From Sphaerulina vaccinii (Eukaryota; Ascomycota; Dothideomycetes; Mycosphaerellales; Mycosphaerellaceae), in NCBI GenBank assembly GCA_022570795.1, contig JAKUDP010000009.1, forward strand, positions 620,001-684,000: DNA of 64,000 nucleotides. The letters run 5' to 3'. Both the position numbers and the translations under genes were made by a program. The notes beneath the pieces are model-generated. The model was not told the DNA's origin and searched no databases. It was given only the letters and a program-made list of their open reading frames with translations. Shown here piece by piece: positions 31,641-41,110 of the stretch; position 1 is the first letter of the stretch; the number at the start of each line of letters is the position of its first letter.

Positions 31641-32150
31641 GGTTGCTGTTCTCTGCCTTGTTGAAGATGGTGCTACGAAACAGATATGATCTTCTTACCA
31701 AGTATATATATCTGTTCTGTTATGGCAAGTGCCGACTGGTAGAAAGCCATGCCACTGCCACGAGGCATGTCAAGCACTGCCATGAACAACGCCACTCCAT
31801 ATATGGAAGGTGGCTAGATGTTGAGTATGGCCGTGGGCTGTGCGTCGTTCATGATGATGAAACTGAGGACGGACTTCCCTTGAAGCAGTCCACTGACTCA
31901 CGACTCATCTCTTCCACCAATGTCAATATATGCTGCTTTCAAGTTGCTCTGCGATGTCCATTAGTTTGGAGCTCTGTCGCCAAGACGGAAAACGATGTGC
32001 CAAGTAAATGACAATGCTGCTCAACGTGGACGAGCAGCAGCTTGAGGTGTCGAGGCATTAGTGTACCAGGTGTGGACCTTTGAGGCATCTTGCTGCATTT
32101 GCATGTTCATTCTTACTTGCGTGATCAGAGATAGCTTCATGCCAGGGCCA
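31641..32150. other. Intergenic stretch
   Basis: Promoter side of the GMC gene (a tatatata block near 31699-31707, in position for a minus-strand promoter) and 3' flank of the F-box-like gene. Nothing else was seen. Confidence 0.5.
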
Positions 32151-33780
32151 CTAAGCGACAACACCGTCCCTCTCTGGCTTGTATGCGAACCCTTTCTCCA
32201 ATGTCATTGCTTCAGCGGCTGCCGCTGCTGCTGCTGACGCAGCTCTCTTCCGGGAGACCCTACTATTCACACAGTCATCGCAGTGATGATGGGCGGTGGT
32301 CGGAGTCGAGCCCGACATGGCAACGATGGGTTCACAACAGCGCTTCCATCCCAAGACTTGCACATGGTCCCAGTGGCGCAGCCGCAACATATACTGAAGT
32401 AAAAACAAGATAATCTCGTTGTTCGCATCGTTACATGCGCCGTCGTCCAGCCGTGGAGTCGCAAACGGCGGATCCTGCATTCCACGAGACAAGATCAGTC
32501 GGCCGGAGTGATGATACATCGTGAAACAGACCAGGTCGAGATGAAAGGCCAGCGGTCCATGATGGCGACGAATCGCGGTGAAGAGGTGTCGCCATGAGTG
32601 CACTGAGAAGTCGTTTCTCGCCGGGTCCACATCAATAAGAGTCAGCTCATTTACGGCAGGATGATTCTGAAGCCAATTGTAGAGCATGCTCGGGCAGATA
32701 CCTACCCCGATCAGAGTAAGTCGACGTAGCTGAGACATCTGTGGTAGGCGAGTTTCCGAGGTCCATTCGAGATCGCCATAAGATATCGTCAGGGTGCGAA
32801 GAGTCCGTTGGATTTTTCGCGCCAGCTCGTTGATGAATGCCATGAGTTTTGTGACCATCTCCTGCTTCTGCAATGCGAAATGATCATTTCCGGATTGCGG
32901 AAGTCCTTGAAACCTGACGAAGAGACGCACTGTATCTAGCCGACTAAGATCGATAGCTTGCCACAGCAATTGCTTCCAGTCAATCACCTCGACCGCCACT
33001 AGGTCGAGTTCAATGCATCGTGGTACTATATTCGCAGCCACTATGCCGGCTATGGGACCTTTGAGCCCAACACTGTACGGGGACTTGTCTGCTGGTCCAG
33101 GCCTCGTTTTGATCCGGACCGAGCGGACTTTGGGCAGCCGGCGCAGGATATCGATCATCGTGCTTGCATTCGATCTAGAGTAACACGAGAACAGTAAGCA
33201 AGTGTATCGTCTTGAAGCTTATCCTAGCAGGTAGTGAGACGAGCAGTGTCTTTACTCACCGCATATTCCTTGACCTTGCTGTAAGCGTATTGTATAGATC
33301 GCTTCGAAGAACGCGAGCAGGCTTGAAAACGACCGTGCGCACGAAAGGAGAGATCATAGGTAGCCTGTCTTCGAGATTGCACAATTGCTCCATTGCTGGT
33401 GTCACAACGACCGTACGCTCGATTCGTGCCAGCTCTTGCTGGAGCGGGTTATGGCAATTGAAGCATGGGTGCACCAGACGTAGGCACCGAAGGTATCGTC
33501 GGTGTGTCCTAAGGTCTTCTGGTGAATCGAGACTCGGGGCTTGAACGCAGTACTCCATGATCATGGTAAACAGCTCGACTGGGAGATGTAGAAGTGGTGA
33601 CGGTCCGCCGAGTTCGTGGGGGTTGATGTCCGAGAAGTCATCGTAGTCAATCCCATCCAGTTCCCAGGGCTCGACATCAGGAAAGTCGTCCTCATCGAAA
33701 CTGACGTCGTCTCCCAGTGGTAGGTTTGTGTTGATGCCCTCGATGCAAGTACGCGGAGACATCTCTGCCTCCACCGCCAT
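32151..33780 (-). CDS. F-box-like protein of unknown target
   Basis: Exons 33780-33260 and 33174-32151 (85-base intron) encode 514 residues. The N-terminal 60 residues are acidic (DEDDFPDVEPWELDGIDYDD). An F-box-like LLHLPVELFTMIMEYCV is at about residues 64-80, then CLRLVHPCFN. The rest has spaced Leu-rich stretches (MSQLRRLTLIGVG, NELTLIDVD) like irregular LRRs in fungal F-box proteins, which would bind a substrate for an SCF ubiquitin ligase. A run of Ala (SAAAAAAAEA) and a CCEP...HHHCDDC Cys/His cluster occur near the C terminus. The role is inferred from layout only. Confidence 0.7.
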
Positions 33781-34172
33781 CGTGATGGATATGTCGGGAC
33801 ATATGTCGAGAGTTGAGAGAGGACGACATTGTGTTGGAAAGTACGATTAGCCGGAGGGCGGACTGTATTGGAAAGTACGAATAGGTGGACAGCGCGTCAA
33901 GAAGCGGAAGGTGCATGTCTTACGCGCTCGTTTGACCGACAGGGGTCCTGAATAGAGTTTTGGTAATGCATGCACGATGATCTGCTGTGTCTTATGCACG
34001 TGTTGATGCGAGAGATACAACACCAGCTTGCTTGCTTGCTTTTCGTCACACGCTCAACATTTCTTGCCTGTGCTGTGCTGGGATTGACTTGGAGGTCGAA
34101 GAGGAGGTACATGTACCACGTGAGAGGAGGGCATATGGAGACGACATTGGAACGGCGATAGCACACGTTGCA
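33781..34172. other. Divergent promoter with a 13-base direct repeat
   Basis: Between the F-box-like gene and Rav1. The sequence ttggaaagtacga occurs at 33834-33846 and again at 33868-33880, 34 bases apart, close to the F-box-like start codon. No coding sequence was assigned. The Rav1 frame is open upstream to 33987 but its N-terminal part is not family-like. Confidence 0.5.
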
Positions 34173-37100
34173 ATGCCCTCCACATCTCCTGGGCTGGCTT
34201 CGATGCCAACATCTTTTGCGGAGATACTGCCTGGAGCTCCTGCGCAATCACTGCAGGCGGCGACGACCTTCATATACCGATTCAAACGATATATCGTGTA
34301 CATATCAGGCCGTCAGCTCAATGTCCTATCTGCACCGAACGTACTCGTCCAGGCTATCACGTTCCAGCATGATCTCACAGCAGTCGCAGCAGATCCCAAG
34401 AGTGGGAAGCTGATAGTTACTGGCAAGGAGCAAGCATGGATCTTGGAGCCCATTGCCGAGGGCTGGACGAAGATATACTGGGAAAAGGCTCTACTGTTGA
34501 CGCAAGATGATGGTGAAGTGGAGATACTTTCAGTCTGCTGGAGCAATGAAGGAGAAGCGCTACTTGCAAACAGCCGATTTCTTACGCTGTTCTCTACTCA
34601 GCCAACTTCGAGAAGCAATTCCCCTCGGACCTCTACGATTGATGGCGAGACAGTGGAGGAGCGCAGGCCATTGTGGTCGAAACCAGTCGCAAGACCTGTT
34701 CAGCAGGCTACTTTCAGCCCGAGCTCGACTCTGATCGCAACTCGTGCACGTTATGATCGCCTGGTCAAGATATGGAGACGCCTGTCGTTCGAAGAGGGGT
34801 TGTTTGATCACATGTACCTACCGCATCCGGCAGCAGTCACTCATATCGAATGGAGGCCCCTTGACGAGCATTCCGAGATCAGGAGAGGCAGTGCAATCAG
34901 TAGAAGGCATGAGGAGGAGCAAGAAGTGTTGTATACCATCGCAACTGATGGCGTGCTGCGGGTGTGGCGGACAGGCGGCATACACGATCTGGATATGCTT
35001 GTGTTACATACCTCGATCGATCTGGTAGCAGCCATACCAGAATCGCCAAGTCTGATCGCCAATGGCACGAAAGTCAGCGCAAAGTCAGCGCGTTATGCTG
35101 TCATGTTGCCATGCGATCAATTCTCGGCAGCACTCAATGCTGCTATAGGTCTTTCACAGGACAACAAGATCAGCCACGCGAAGGAGCATCTCAAGGAGCT
35201 GGTATCAAAAGAGTTGGACGTCGTCATTGTGCTCGATGGACAGGGAAGGATGTCTGCTTGGGGTCTGCAAAGCATTGGACACAAACGGCGGCCGCCCACA
35301 CCTACGACAGTCCAGCCATTTCACATCGCACATGCCGAGGGACTGCATCTAAACCTACCTCACAACGCACCCGCTGTACCTACCGCCTGGTTCCAGGACG
35401 ATAAGGTGCACTTGCTTGTACATAGCTTCGCTCATGATGGCAATATCTCATGGTGGCAAGGACTGGTTGAGGCGTTTATGTCAACTTCAGCTCCTGGCGC
35501 AGATCGCTTGTCACTGGCGAGCTCATGGCAAGGTGTGGGTCTTGAAGCGTGGAGCGAGCAAAACATGGACCTCGATCATAGACCGATCGAGAGGGCTAGC
35601 AACGGATATCAAGAAGCACCTGCGAGTAGCTGCATTGTAAGGGGGTCCAATGGACATCGCGCCGTGAGTCTGTCGACTAGCGGCCAAATACAGGTTGCCA
35701 GCTCGACACGTAAGCACATGGGAACTGCATCAGAACCACTTGCAGCATTCGAGACAGGAGTGGAGAATGGAGTCCTGCTCGCAGCAAACACAGCGGTCGC
35801 TGCTGTTGTCAGCAAAGAGCGCACAACCCTCTCCATTGTAGACCTTCGAGATGGCTTCGTCGAGGAGTGCCAAGGTGTCGACGATACGATACATAGCGCG
35901 CAATGCTTCACGCTGAAGGCTCGCCAGAGCTTTGTTGCAATTGCTTACGACACGAGTGTTGACGTGCTAGCTCAGAGCAGATATGAGCACAACAGCGTTG
36001 TGATGCGATCATGGCACTTCGTGCGACTTGTCTCGATAGCTGATCTTGGCGTGAACATCACAGGCCTGGCATGGCGAGCAGATGGAAGTTTGGCTGTCGC
36101 CGCCGGTACAGCACTATTCATCGCAGCACCTGAAGTGGTTGTAGACCAACTTGAGGATGAGGTACGAGAAGCGGCAGAAGTTCCAGAAGAGGCCAAGACG
36201 GTACATTTACCTGTATTGGCGCACCATCTTAGTAGATCATTGCCTGCTTGGCATCCGACTACGTTGGAAAGACTTGTGTTACATGGTCATGGTCGAGCGG
36301 CAGTTGGATTGCTCAGCGAGCTTAGTGCCAAGCTCAAGTTCTGGAGTCCTGGCGATGACCTCGATCCGATGTTGGACGTGGATCCAGAGATACTACTTCG
36401 AGGCACAACATCGCATGCTACTTGGCTCGATAGTGACGTTGCCGGCGAGCTCAAAGAACAGCTTGACGAGAAAGAACTGCCTGCGATATCACGCAAGGAT
36501 CAGTGGCGCTTGGGTCATGTTGTGGACGCTCTTCTATATCTCCGCGATCACGTCAATGGCCTCGATCGTAACGCACTCTGGTATCTATTCACATGGAAAC
36601 TGCAGCTGCTTCCGCACCAAGATACGGAAGGTCAAGTCAATGGCAATGCACAGCTGGATGAATCATATAGCCACGACCACGGCTTCATACCTGAAATGTC
36701 GTGGCGTGAGATTGCTATGGCCTACCAAAGTACATCTCAGCAGCCTCTGCTGGACATTTTGATCTTGCACTACGACAACAAACTCACCTGGCAAATCGCG
36801 AAGCGTCTTGGCATCATGGCATGGCTTACAGATCGTGAAGCGCTTGTTCAAGCATTCGAACAGATGGCGCAGACAGCATACCGCTCTACTTCCCCGCCTG
36901 ACCCGACTCTTGCTGCGATCTACTATCTTGCTCTACACAAGAAGCAGGTACTCGCGGGACTTTGGCGTATTGCCACCTGGCATCGAGAGCAGAGGTCCAC
37001 GACAAATTTCCTGAAGAAAGACTTCAGCCAGCCTGATGCTCAAACAGCTGCGAAGAAGAACGCATATACTTTGATGGGCAAGCGGCGATTCCACTATGCA

Positions 37101-37862
37101 GCAGCCTTCTTCTTGCTTGCTGAAAATCCAGCTGATGCTTGCAATGTACTTGCAGGACAGTGCGATGATGTGCAGTTCGCTATCGCTGTAGCAAGACTTT
37201 ATTGTGGTGATGGATCCGCAGTACTGCAAGCGCTACTGGCAGACCGTATACTGCCCGAAGCAAGGAAAGACGGAGATCGCTGGCTGATGAGCTGGTGCCA
37301 CTCCGTACGTCTCGAGAAGAAACAGGCCGCGGAAGTTCTGGTACAGCCATCTGAAGGAATTGTCAAGACGTGGCAGCGTGACGATCCAGCTACTCTGCTG
37401 CTCTATACACAACTACACAAGAAGCCAAGCGAGCATGAGTACACTGCCGTGCTTCGTTCTGCGAAGATTCTTGGACGCATGGGACTTTCTCTGCTTGCTT
37501 TGGATGTTGTTAAGACTTGGAAGTTTACTGCTCCGCCACTGCCGACGACGAACGGCCTATCGAATGGCTTCCACGAAACACTGCCTGATCGCACAGTCGC
37601 TACGCCTGACGCCGAAAAAGTTGCAGCTATCGAACCTCCCTCCATGCTTGATGGCTTCACAAGTTCCGAGCCTGCTCCACCAATGGACGAGAAAGCTGCA
37701 CGACAGGCAAAAGCAGCTGAGCTGCTAGCCAAGATGAAAGCCAAGAAGAATGCGGCGGCACAAGCGAAGGACGAGAACGATGAGGACAAGAAGGAAAAGA
37801 GACAACCCACGCAATTCAAGGAACCTGATGCTAATAGTCTGTTGGATTCTTTCGGTTTCTGA
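34173..37862 (+). CDS. RAV1: RAVE complex subunit Rav1 (rabconnectin-3-like)
   Basis: Single exon, 1229 residues from the Met chosen at 34173 (MPSTSPGLASMPTSF). The frame is open to 33987. The N-terminal half has WD-like strands (SVCWSNEGEALLAN, KIWRRLSFEEG, DGVLRVWRTGG). The C-terminal half has the Rav1 signature region: KDQWRLGHVVDALLYLRDHV, LWYLFTWKL, DPTLAAIYYLALHKKQVLAG, RRFHYAAAFFLLAENPADAC. The RAVE complex reassembles the V-ATPase V1 and Vo parts on vacuole and endosome membranes after glucose change. The tail is Lys/Ala-rich with a coiled-coil-like stretch and ends NSLLDSFGF. Confidence 0.88.
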   Translation: MPSTSPGLASMPTSFAEILPGAPAQSLQAATTFIYRFKRYIVYISGRQLNVLSAPNVLVQAITFQHDLTAVAADPKSGKLIVTGKEQAWILEPIAEGWTKIYWEKALLLTQDDGEVEILSVCWSNEGEALLANSRFLTLFSTQPTSRSNSPRTSTIDGETVEERRPLWSKPVARPVQQATFSPSSTLIATRARYDRLVKIWRRLSFEEGLFDHMYLPHPAAVTHIEWRPLDEHSEIRRGSAISRRHEEEQEVLYTIATDGVLRVWRTGGIHDLDMLVLHTSIDLVAAIPESPSLIANGTKVSAKSARYAVMLPCDQFSAALNAAIGLSQDNKISHAKEHLKELVSKELDVVIVLDGQGRMSAWGLQSIGHKRRPPTPTTVQPFHIAHAEGLHLNLPHNAPAVPTAWFQDDKVHLLVHSFAHDGNISWWQGLVEAFMSTSAPGADRLSLASSWQGVGLEAWSEQNMDLDHRPIERASNGYQEAPASSCIVRGSNGHRAVSLSTSGQIQVASSTRKHMGTASEPLAAFETGVENGVLLAANTAVAAVVSKERTTLSIVDLRDGFVEECQGVDDTIHSAQCFTLKARQSFVAIAYDTSVDVLAQSRYEHNSVVMRSWHFVRLVSIADLGVNITGLAWRADGSLAVAAGTALFIAAPEVVVDQLEDEVREAAEVPEEAKTVHLPVLAHHLSRSLPAWHPTTLERLVLHGHGRAAVGLLSELSAKLKFWSPGDDLDPMLDVDPEILLRGTTSHATWLDSDVAGELKEQLDEKELPAISRKDQWRLGHVVDALLYLRDHVNGLDRNALWYLFTWKLQLLPHQDTEGQVNGNAQLDESYSHDHGFIPEMSWREIAMAYQSTSQQPLLDILILHYDNKLTWQIAKRLGIMAWLTDREALVQAFEQMAQTAYRSTSPPDPTLAAIYYLALHKKQVLAGLWRIATWHREQRSTTNFLKKDFSQPDAQTAAKKNAYTLMGKRRFHYAAAFFLLAENPADACNVLAGQCDDVQFAIAVARLYCGDGSAVLQALLADRILPEARKDGDRWLMSWCHSVRLEKKQAAEVLVQPSEGIVKTWQRDDPATLLLYTQLHKKPSEHEYTAVLRSAKILGRMGLSLLALDVVKTWKFTAPPLPTTNGLSNGFHETLPDRTVATPDAEKVAAIEPPSMLDGFTSSEPAPPMDEKAARQAKAAELLAKMKAKKNAAAQAKDENDEDKKEKRQPTQFKEPDANSLLDSFGF

Positions 37863-37931
37863 TAGTGTATGTATAGCGCGGCGTTTGTTCACGAGACAGA
37901 GACATAGTTATCTAAGTGCCGTCGTCATGAC

Positions 37932-38240
37932 TCAATACCCACCCGCGAGAGGATCTCCATACTCCCATCCGTACTCGGTATCATATGAGAATAGACCTTT
38001 GGTGAAATGGTCCGGGTCTCCTATCTTCCAAATCTTGCACTGCTTCTTTGGAGTGGTGGTCTTTGGAGTGGTGGTCTTCTTTGGAGTGGTGGTCTTCTTT
38101 GGAGTGGTGGCCTTCTTCTTTGGAGTGCTGGTCTTCTTCTTTGGAGATGTGGTTCTCTTGGAAGTCGTCTTGAGGCCCTCCGTTGAAACCTTCTTGCCCT
38201 TCAGAGCGGCGGCGCGGGTTTGGCTGCGAGTGACTGCCAT
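37932..38240 (-). CDS. Small basic Thr-Pro-Lys-Lys repeat protein, MAVTRSQ family (copy A)
   Basis: Protein of 102 residues. It starts MAVTRSQTRAAALKGKK, shares this opening with the genes at 38470-38649 and 40108-40824, and then has about seven TPKK-type repeats. S/TPKK motifs bind the DNA minor groove and occur in histone tails, so a nuclear, chromatin-associated role is plausible. The C-terminal 35 residues are acidic/aromatic (DTEYGWEYGDP). No enzyme motif is visible. An upstream block at 38315-38339 is shared with the two paralogues. The function is unknown. Confidence 0.6.
   Translation of the reverse strand: MAVTRSQTRAAALKGKKVSTEGLKTTSKRTTSPKKKTSTPKKKATTPKKTTTPKKTTTPKTTTPKKQCKIWKIGDPDHFTKGLFSYDTEYGWEYGDPLAGGY
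38043..38147 (-). repeat. Approximately 18-base tandem repeats encoding TPKKTT
   Basis: On the plus strand the unit reads ggtcttctttggagtggt with length variants of 15-21 bases. About six copies lie inside copy A of the MAVTRSQ family and probably expand and contract by slippage. Confidence 0.75.
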
Positions 38241-38314
38241 GACGAGTGATACAAGTGGGTGTAGACCGTCCGTATCGTAGGGGCGATTGCGGACAATATA
38301 TGGAAACTAGACCT

Positions 38315-38339
38315 CTTTGTCTTCTCCATATCACCGGAA
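38315..38339 (-). promoter_or_regulatory. Shared upstream block of MAVTRSQ family, copy A
   Basis: On the plus strand: CTTTGT at 38315-38320, then atatcaccggaa at 38328-38339, about 88 bases upstream of the start at 38240. The same pair of elements lies upstream of copies B and C. Confidence 0.5.
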
Positions 38340-38469
38340 GTGGACGTGGATGCTGGATGCAACGATCATGTAAGGAAGAACTTTTACAATCAAGATTGTT
38401 TCATTGATTGCCTGAAGTTTGATATGTGTAAGCTAGATTGACCTATTCACAGAGAGGCGCGTATCATTC

Positions 38470-38649
38470 TCAATAACAAATTGCAACCTGCTCAGGTTTC
38501 TCTCCATAGACAGTATCCTTTATGGTTGAGGAGGTCTTCTTCTGCTTCTTCTTGAGGGCTGTCTTCTTCGTCTTCCTTGTACGCGCGGGCAGCTCGCCTC
38601 TGAAAAGAGTCTTTGTGCCAGCTGTTGTTTGGCTACGGGTGATGGCCAT
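38470..38649 (-). CDS. Small basic protein, MAVTRSQ family (copy B)
   Basis: A frame of 59 residues with ATG at 38649 and TGA at 38470. It opens MAITRSQTTAGTK and continues with a Lys/Arg-rich middle (RTRKTKKTALKKKQKK) and a short tail ending VAICY. Support comes from the shared opening with copies A and C and from the shared upstream block at 38744-38768; alone it would be too short to call. It may be truncated relative to copy C, since it lacks the acidic/aromatic part. Confidence 0.5.
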   Translation of the reverse strand: MAITRSQTTAGTKTLFRGELPARTRKTKKTALKKKQKKTSSTIKDTVYGEKPEQVAICY

Positions 38650-38743
38650 AGTGATGATATTGGTTATTTCTTGTTAGTGCTGGGATATTCCGAGATCATC
38701 GTGTGGGAACTCGTGAATCATAACATGAGATGTGATGGGGCTC

Positions 38744-38768
38744 TTTGTTAGTCTAAAATCGCCGGAAG
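38744..38768 (-). promoter_or_regulatory. Shared upstream block of MAVTRSQ family, copy B
   Basis: CTTTGT at 38744-38749 and aaatcgccggaa at 38757-38768 (plus strand), about 108 bases from the start at 38649. Similarity to the copy A block extends beyond the core (gctctttgt, ccggaagt, then a purine-rich stretch). Confidence 0.5.
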
Positions 38769-39131
38769 TAGATAAGAAGGTGTGGACGCTCCAGGAGAAC
38801 AATGTAGACATTTCCTCAATGCCAGATACAGCTGCCTGCGTATAATCACGCCATTCCCATAGGTCGCACTTCCGCATCGTCTCTGTCATTATATATGCCT
38901 GCTACACCATATAAAACCCCGGCAGCGTAGTTTTAGGAGAATCCTGCGAGATCGGAGAGGAACTTCCTATGCCACCTAATCTCTGCTGCTATATCCACAG
39001 ACTAAGCAGACTAAGCAAGCGTGAGCTGCGGCACTGTGGTAACAGGAAACTACGGCATAATCGGAGAAGAGTCTCGAAGTTCTCGGACGTCAAAGGATGG
39101 CGTGGTGAAATGCATGCCACTCTGATGCTGA

Positions 39132-39551
39132 TCAAGAACAATGCGTTCTCGTCCTTCCCTCCGAATCATCGAAGACTATACATCCATTATTTCTAACGCG
39201 GCAGGGATGATCCTGTCGTTTTACACCTGTTAGCTACCAAGCTCCTCATTGATCCTTCTCTGTTGAAAGGCGTTACTCACCTGAGCGCACGCATATGACG
39301 TTAAGTACTTGTTATTCTTATCATACACATCGCACACTCCGTAGTCTGTTCGGACGGGATTGAAAGTGTGTTTTCCGAAGACGATTAGAAAAGAACAAGA
39401 TAGGATGGGTGGATTGCCGAGTAGGACGTACGGACCAGCCACCTTCGTTCCAGACGGCTTGAGGTACAGGTTCTGGGACTGCCGCTGCCTCGACGATGGG
39501 CAGCGCTAGTGTGAGGAGGGCCGTGAGGAGGGTAGTGCCTGAGACCTGCAT
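39132..39551 (-). CDS. Small cysteine-rich secreted protein (effector-like), three exons
   Basis: Exons 39551-39443, 39345-39281 and 39212-39132 give 84 residues. A signal peptide (MQVSGTTLLTALLTLALPIVEA) is followed by a short Pro-rich segment and then five cysteines: GVCDVYDK, SYACAQDHPC, NNGC and THC near the end. The second intron (39213-39280) has GTGAGT, a GCTAAC branch site and ACAG. The third exon supplies three cysteines and a stop in phase. The first donor is uncertain: GTGGCT at 39442 keeps phase, while a better-looking GTACGT nearby does not. Such proteins are typical fungal effector or surface-interaction candidates. It sits among the MAVTRSQ genes. No named family was recognised. 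Confidence 0.55.
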
Positions 39552-40107
39552 CTTTGGTGATCGTCGAAGTGTTTCGTCAGAGGTTGGTATTATCACTTAC
39601 TCACTAATTGATGGCATACATATGTACTGCATGTATGTTAGATTCGTTCATCGCTGGAATGTTTGATGTGATCTGCTATTAGTGAAGCATCGTCCTTGGA
39701 GTAACAGAGGCTTTTATTCGTTCTTCGTTTGTTAGACTATCGATGGAGGCACCACCTCGAGACAACAATTCGACCATTCCCGCTGGCGTTGTTGAACATG
39801 GTACTGCAAAGTCGTCAACTTCTGTTCCCATTGCAATAGAAAGAGGAAGAAGAGGCAGACAGCTAGCCAGCTTGGTCTATGCTTATCTTCAAGCCTTGTC
39901 CCGACAGTATGTCCGAGCTACGCATGCCGAGAGTTGGAAAGTAGAAGTGAAGTGGTGGCACACTTGAGCTTGGCAAGATTAATGTTCCATCAATGTACCG
40001 ATGTGATGCCTTCCTCAGCGAGCTGGATAAATCGGTAAGTCATAACATGAAGCTCACTCCGCAGATACTACAGCCATCTACGCTTCCGATGCTGAGTCTG
40101 AGTCCCC
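39552..40107. other. Intergenic stretch
   Basis: Promoter of the small secreted protein and 3' flank of copy C. An ORF at 39743-39967 (+) has ordinary composition but no motif or conserved neighbour, and I do not call it. Confidence 0.45.
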
Positions 40108-40824
40108 TCATACGTCGTACGGAACTTCGACCACGGCCGCGAGCCACGGAACTCCCAATTGCCTTGCAGCCATGCCAACCGAATCGCCGCCAATAAAAGA
40201 CATATCCTCTTCCGGATCCTCCAGATCGTCCTTGTACTTCCTTCCCTCAATGAACTTGATCGTGTGGTTCACCATACCCGCGTTCTTGAATGCATCCTGA
40301 ATCGCCAGAAGTACATTCATATCGTCCTTATTCGGCTCTAGAATAGGAAACTTCAAGAGCGGATACCAGTCGAACTTGTCGATGTCCGAAGCCGAGACAG
40401 GAATTTTCTTCTGCGGCACTTGCATAGGCACTTCGATCAATGCTTCGAGCCATTGCATGCCTAAGTCTGGCTTACTCATGTCGTTCTTGTGCCAGTTTGA
40501 GTCACTGATCCATTTGATTGTATGTGTTGGCATGATCGCTTTTTTCAACGCTGAAGAAATGGCATTCAGTGCGGCTTTTCCATTTGCAGTCAAGTCAGTG
40601 TCGTGCAATGGTGCTTCCAAGCACGATATTGAGGAAACTGTGAGAGGTCGCTGAAGCGTCGTCTCCTTTGACACCACCCTCTTGAGGTTTGCCTTCTTGG
40701 CCGACGTCTTCCTGGGAGTGGTCTTCCTCTTGGGGGTGAGCTTCTTGACGGGAGTCTTCTCCGGGCTCGTCATTTTGCTCGATTTCGCTGCGGACAACTT
40801 CTTCTGGCTGCGGGTGACAGCCAT
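40108..40824 (-). CDS. MAVTRSQ family protein with duplicated domain (copy C)
   Basis: Protein of 238 residues. The N-terminal 50 residues are basic (MAVTRSQKKLSAAK, then Thr-Pro-Lys-rich). Two related units follow: residues 85-136, with ALNAISSALKKAIMPTHTIK then WLEALIEVP, and residues 170-238, with VLLAIQDAFKNAGMVNHTIK then WLAAVVEVP. Both units share the pattern A..A.K.A.M..HTIK(W/F)I...WL.A..EVP. I do not recognise the domain. The basic tail suggests DNA or nuclear binding, and the paired domain suggests a binding fold. It is the longest of the three paralogues, and the shorter ones may have lost or never had the paired units. Confidence 0.65.
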   Translation of the reverse strand: MAVTRSQKKLSAAKSSKMTSPEKTPVKKLTPKRKTTPRKTSAKKANLKRVVSKETTLQRPLTVSSISCLEAPLHDTDLTANGKAALNAISSALKKAIMPTHTIKWISDSNWHKNDMSKPDLGMQWLEALIEVPMQVPQKKIPVSASDIDKFDWYPLLKFPILEPNKDDMNVLLAIQDAFKNAGMVNHTIKFIEGRKYKDDLEDPEEDMSFIGGDSVGMAARQLGVPWLAAVVEVPYDV

Positions 40825-40902
40825 CGTACTGAAGTGCGTAGTATATAGGATATAGAGTTGCTTCTTGAGAGCTTAGTACCTAGGACTCCTTGAGCAAATA
40901 GG

Positions 40903-40924
40903 CTTTGTTGGAATATCGCCGGAA
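40903..40924 (-). promoter_or_regulatory. Shared upstream block of MAVTRSQ family, copy C
   Basis: CTTTGT at 40903-40908 and atatcgccggaa at 40913-40924 (plus strand), about 89 bases from the start at 40824. The flank gaacaatg further upstream is also shared with copy B. Confidence 0.5.
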
Positions 40925-41110
40925 ACAGACTTGCACGTTTTGAAAGAACAATGCAGCCCGGCGGCGATGATGGTACTCTGTGAACAACTTGTTGCTGTTG
41001 CTGCAAGTGGCAGCCAAGGTGCCTGTGCTTTCCATGTGTCTCGTAGCTGGATCGGACCCAGATCCAAAGCTTCATGTATCCCTAGAAACTTGGAGCCCCA
41101 TGTGCTCCCT

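Noticed and set aside
39743..39967. ORF of 74 codons on the plus strand
   Set aside because: No motif, no paralogue in the cluster and no supporting splice or promoter signal.
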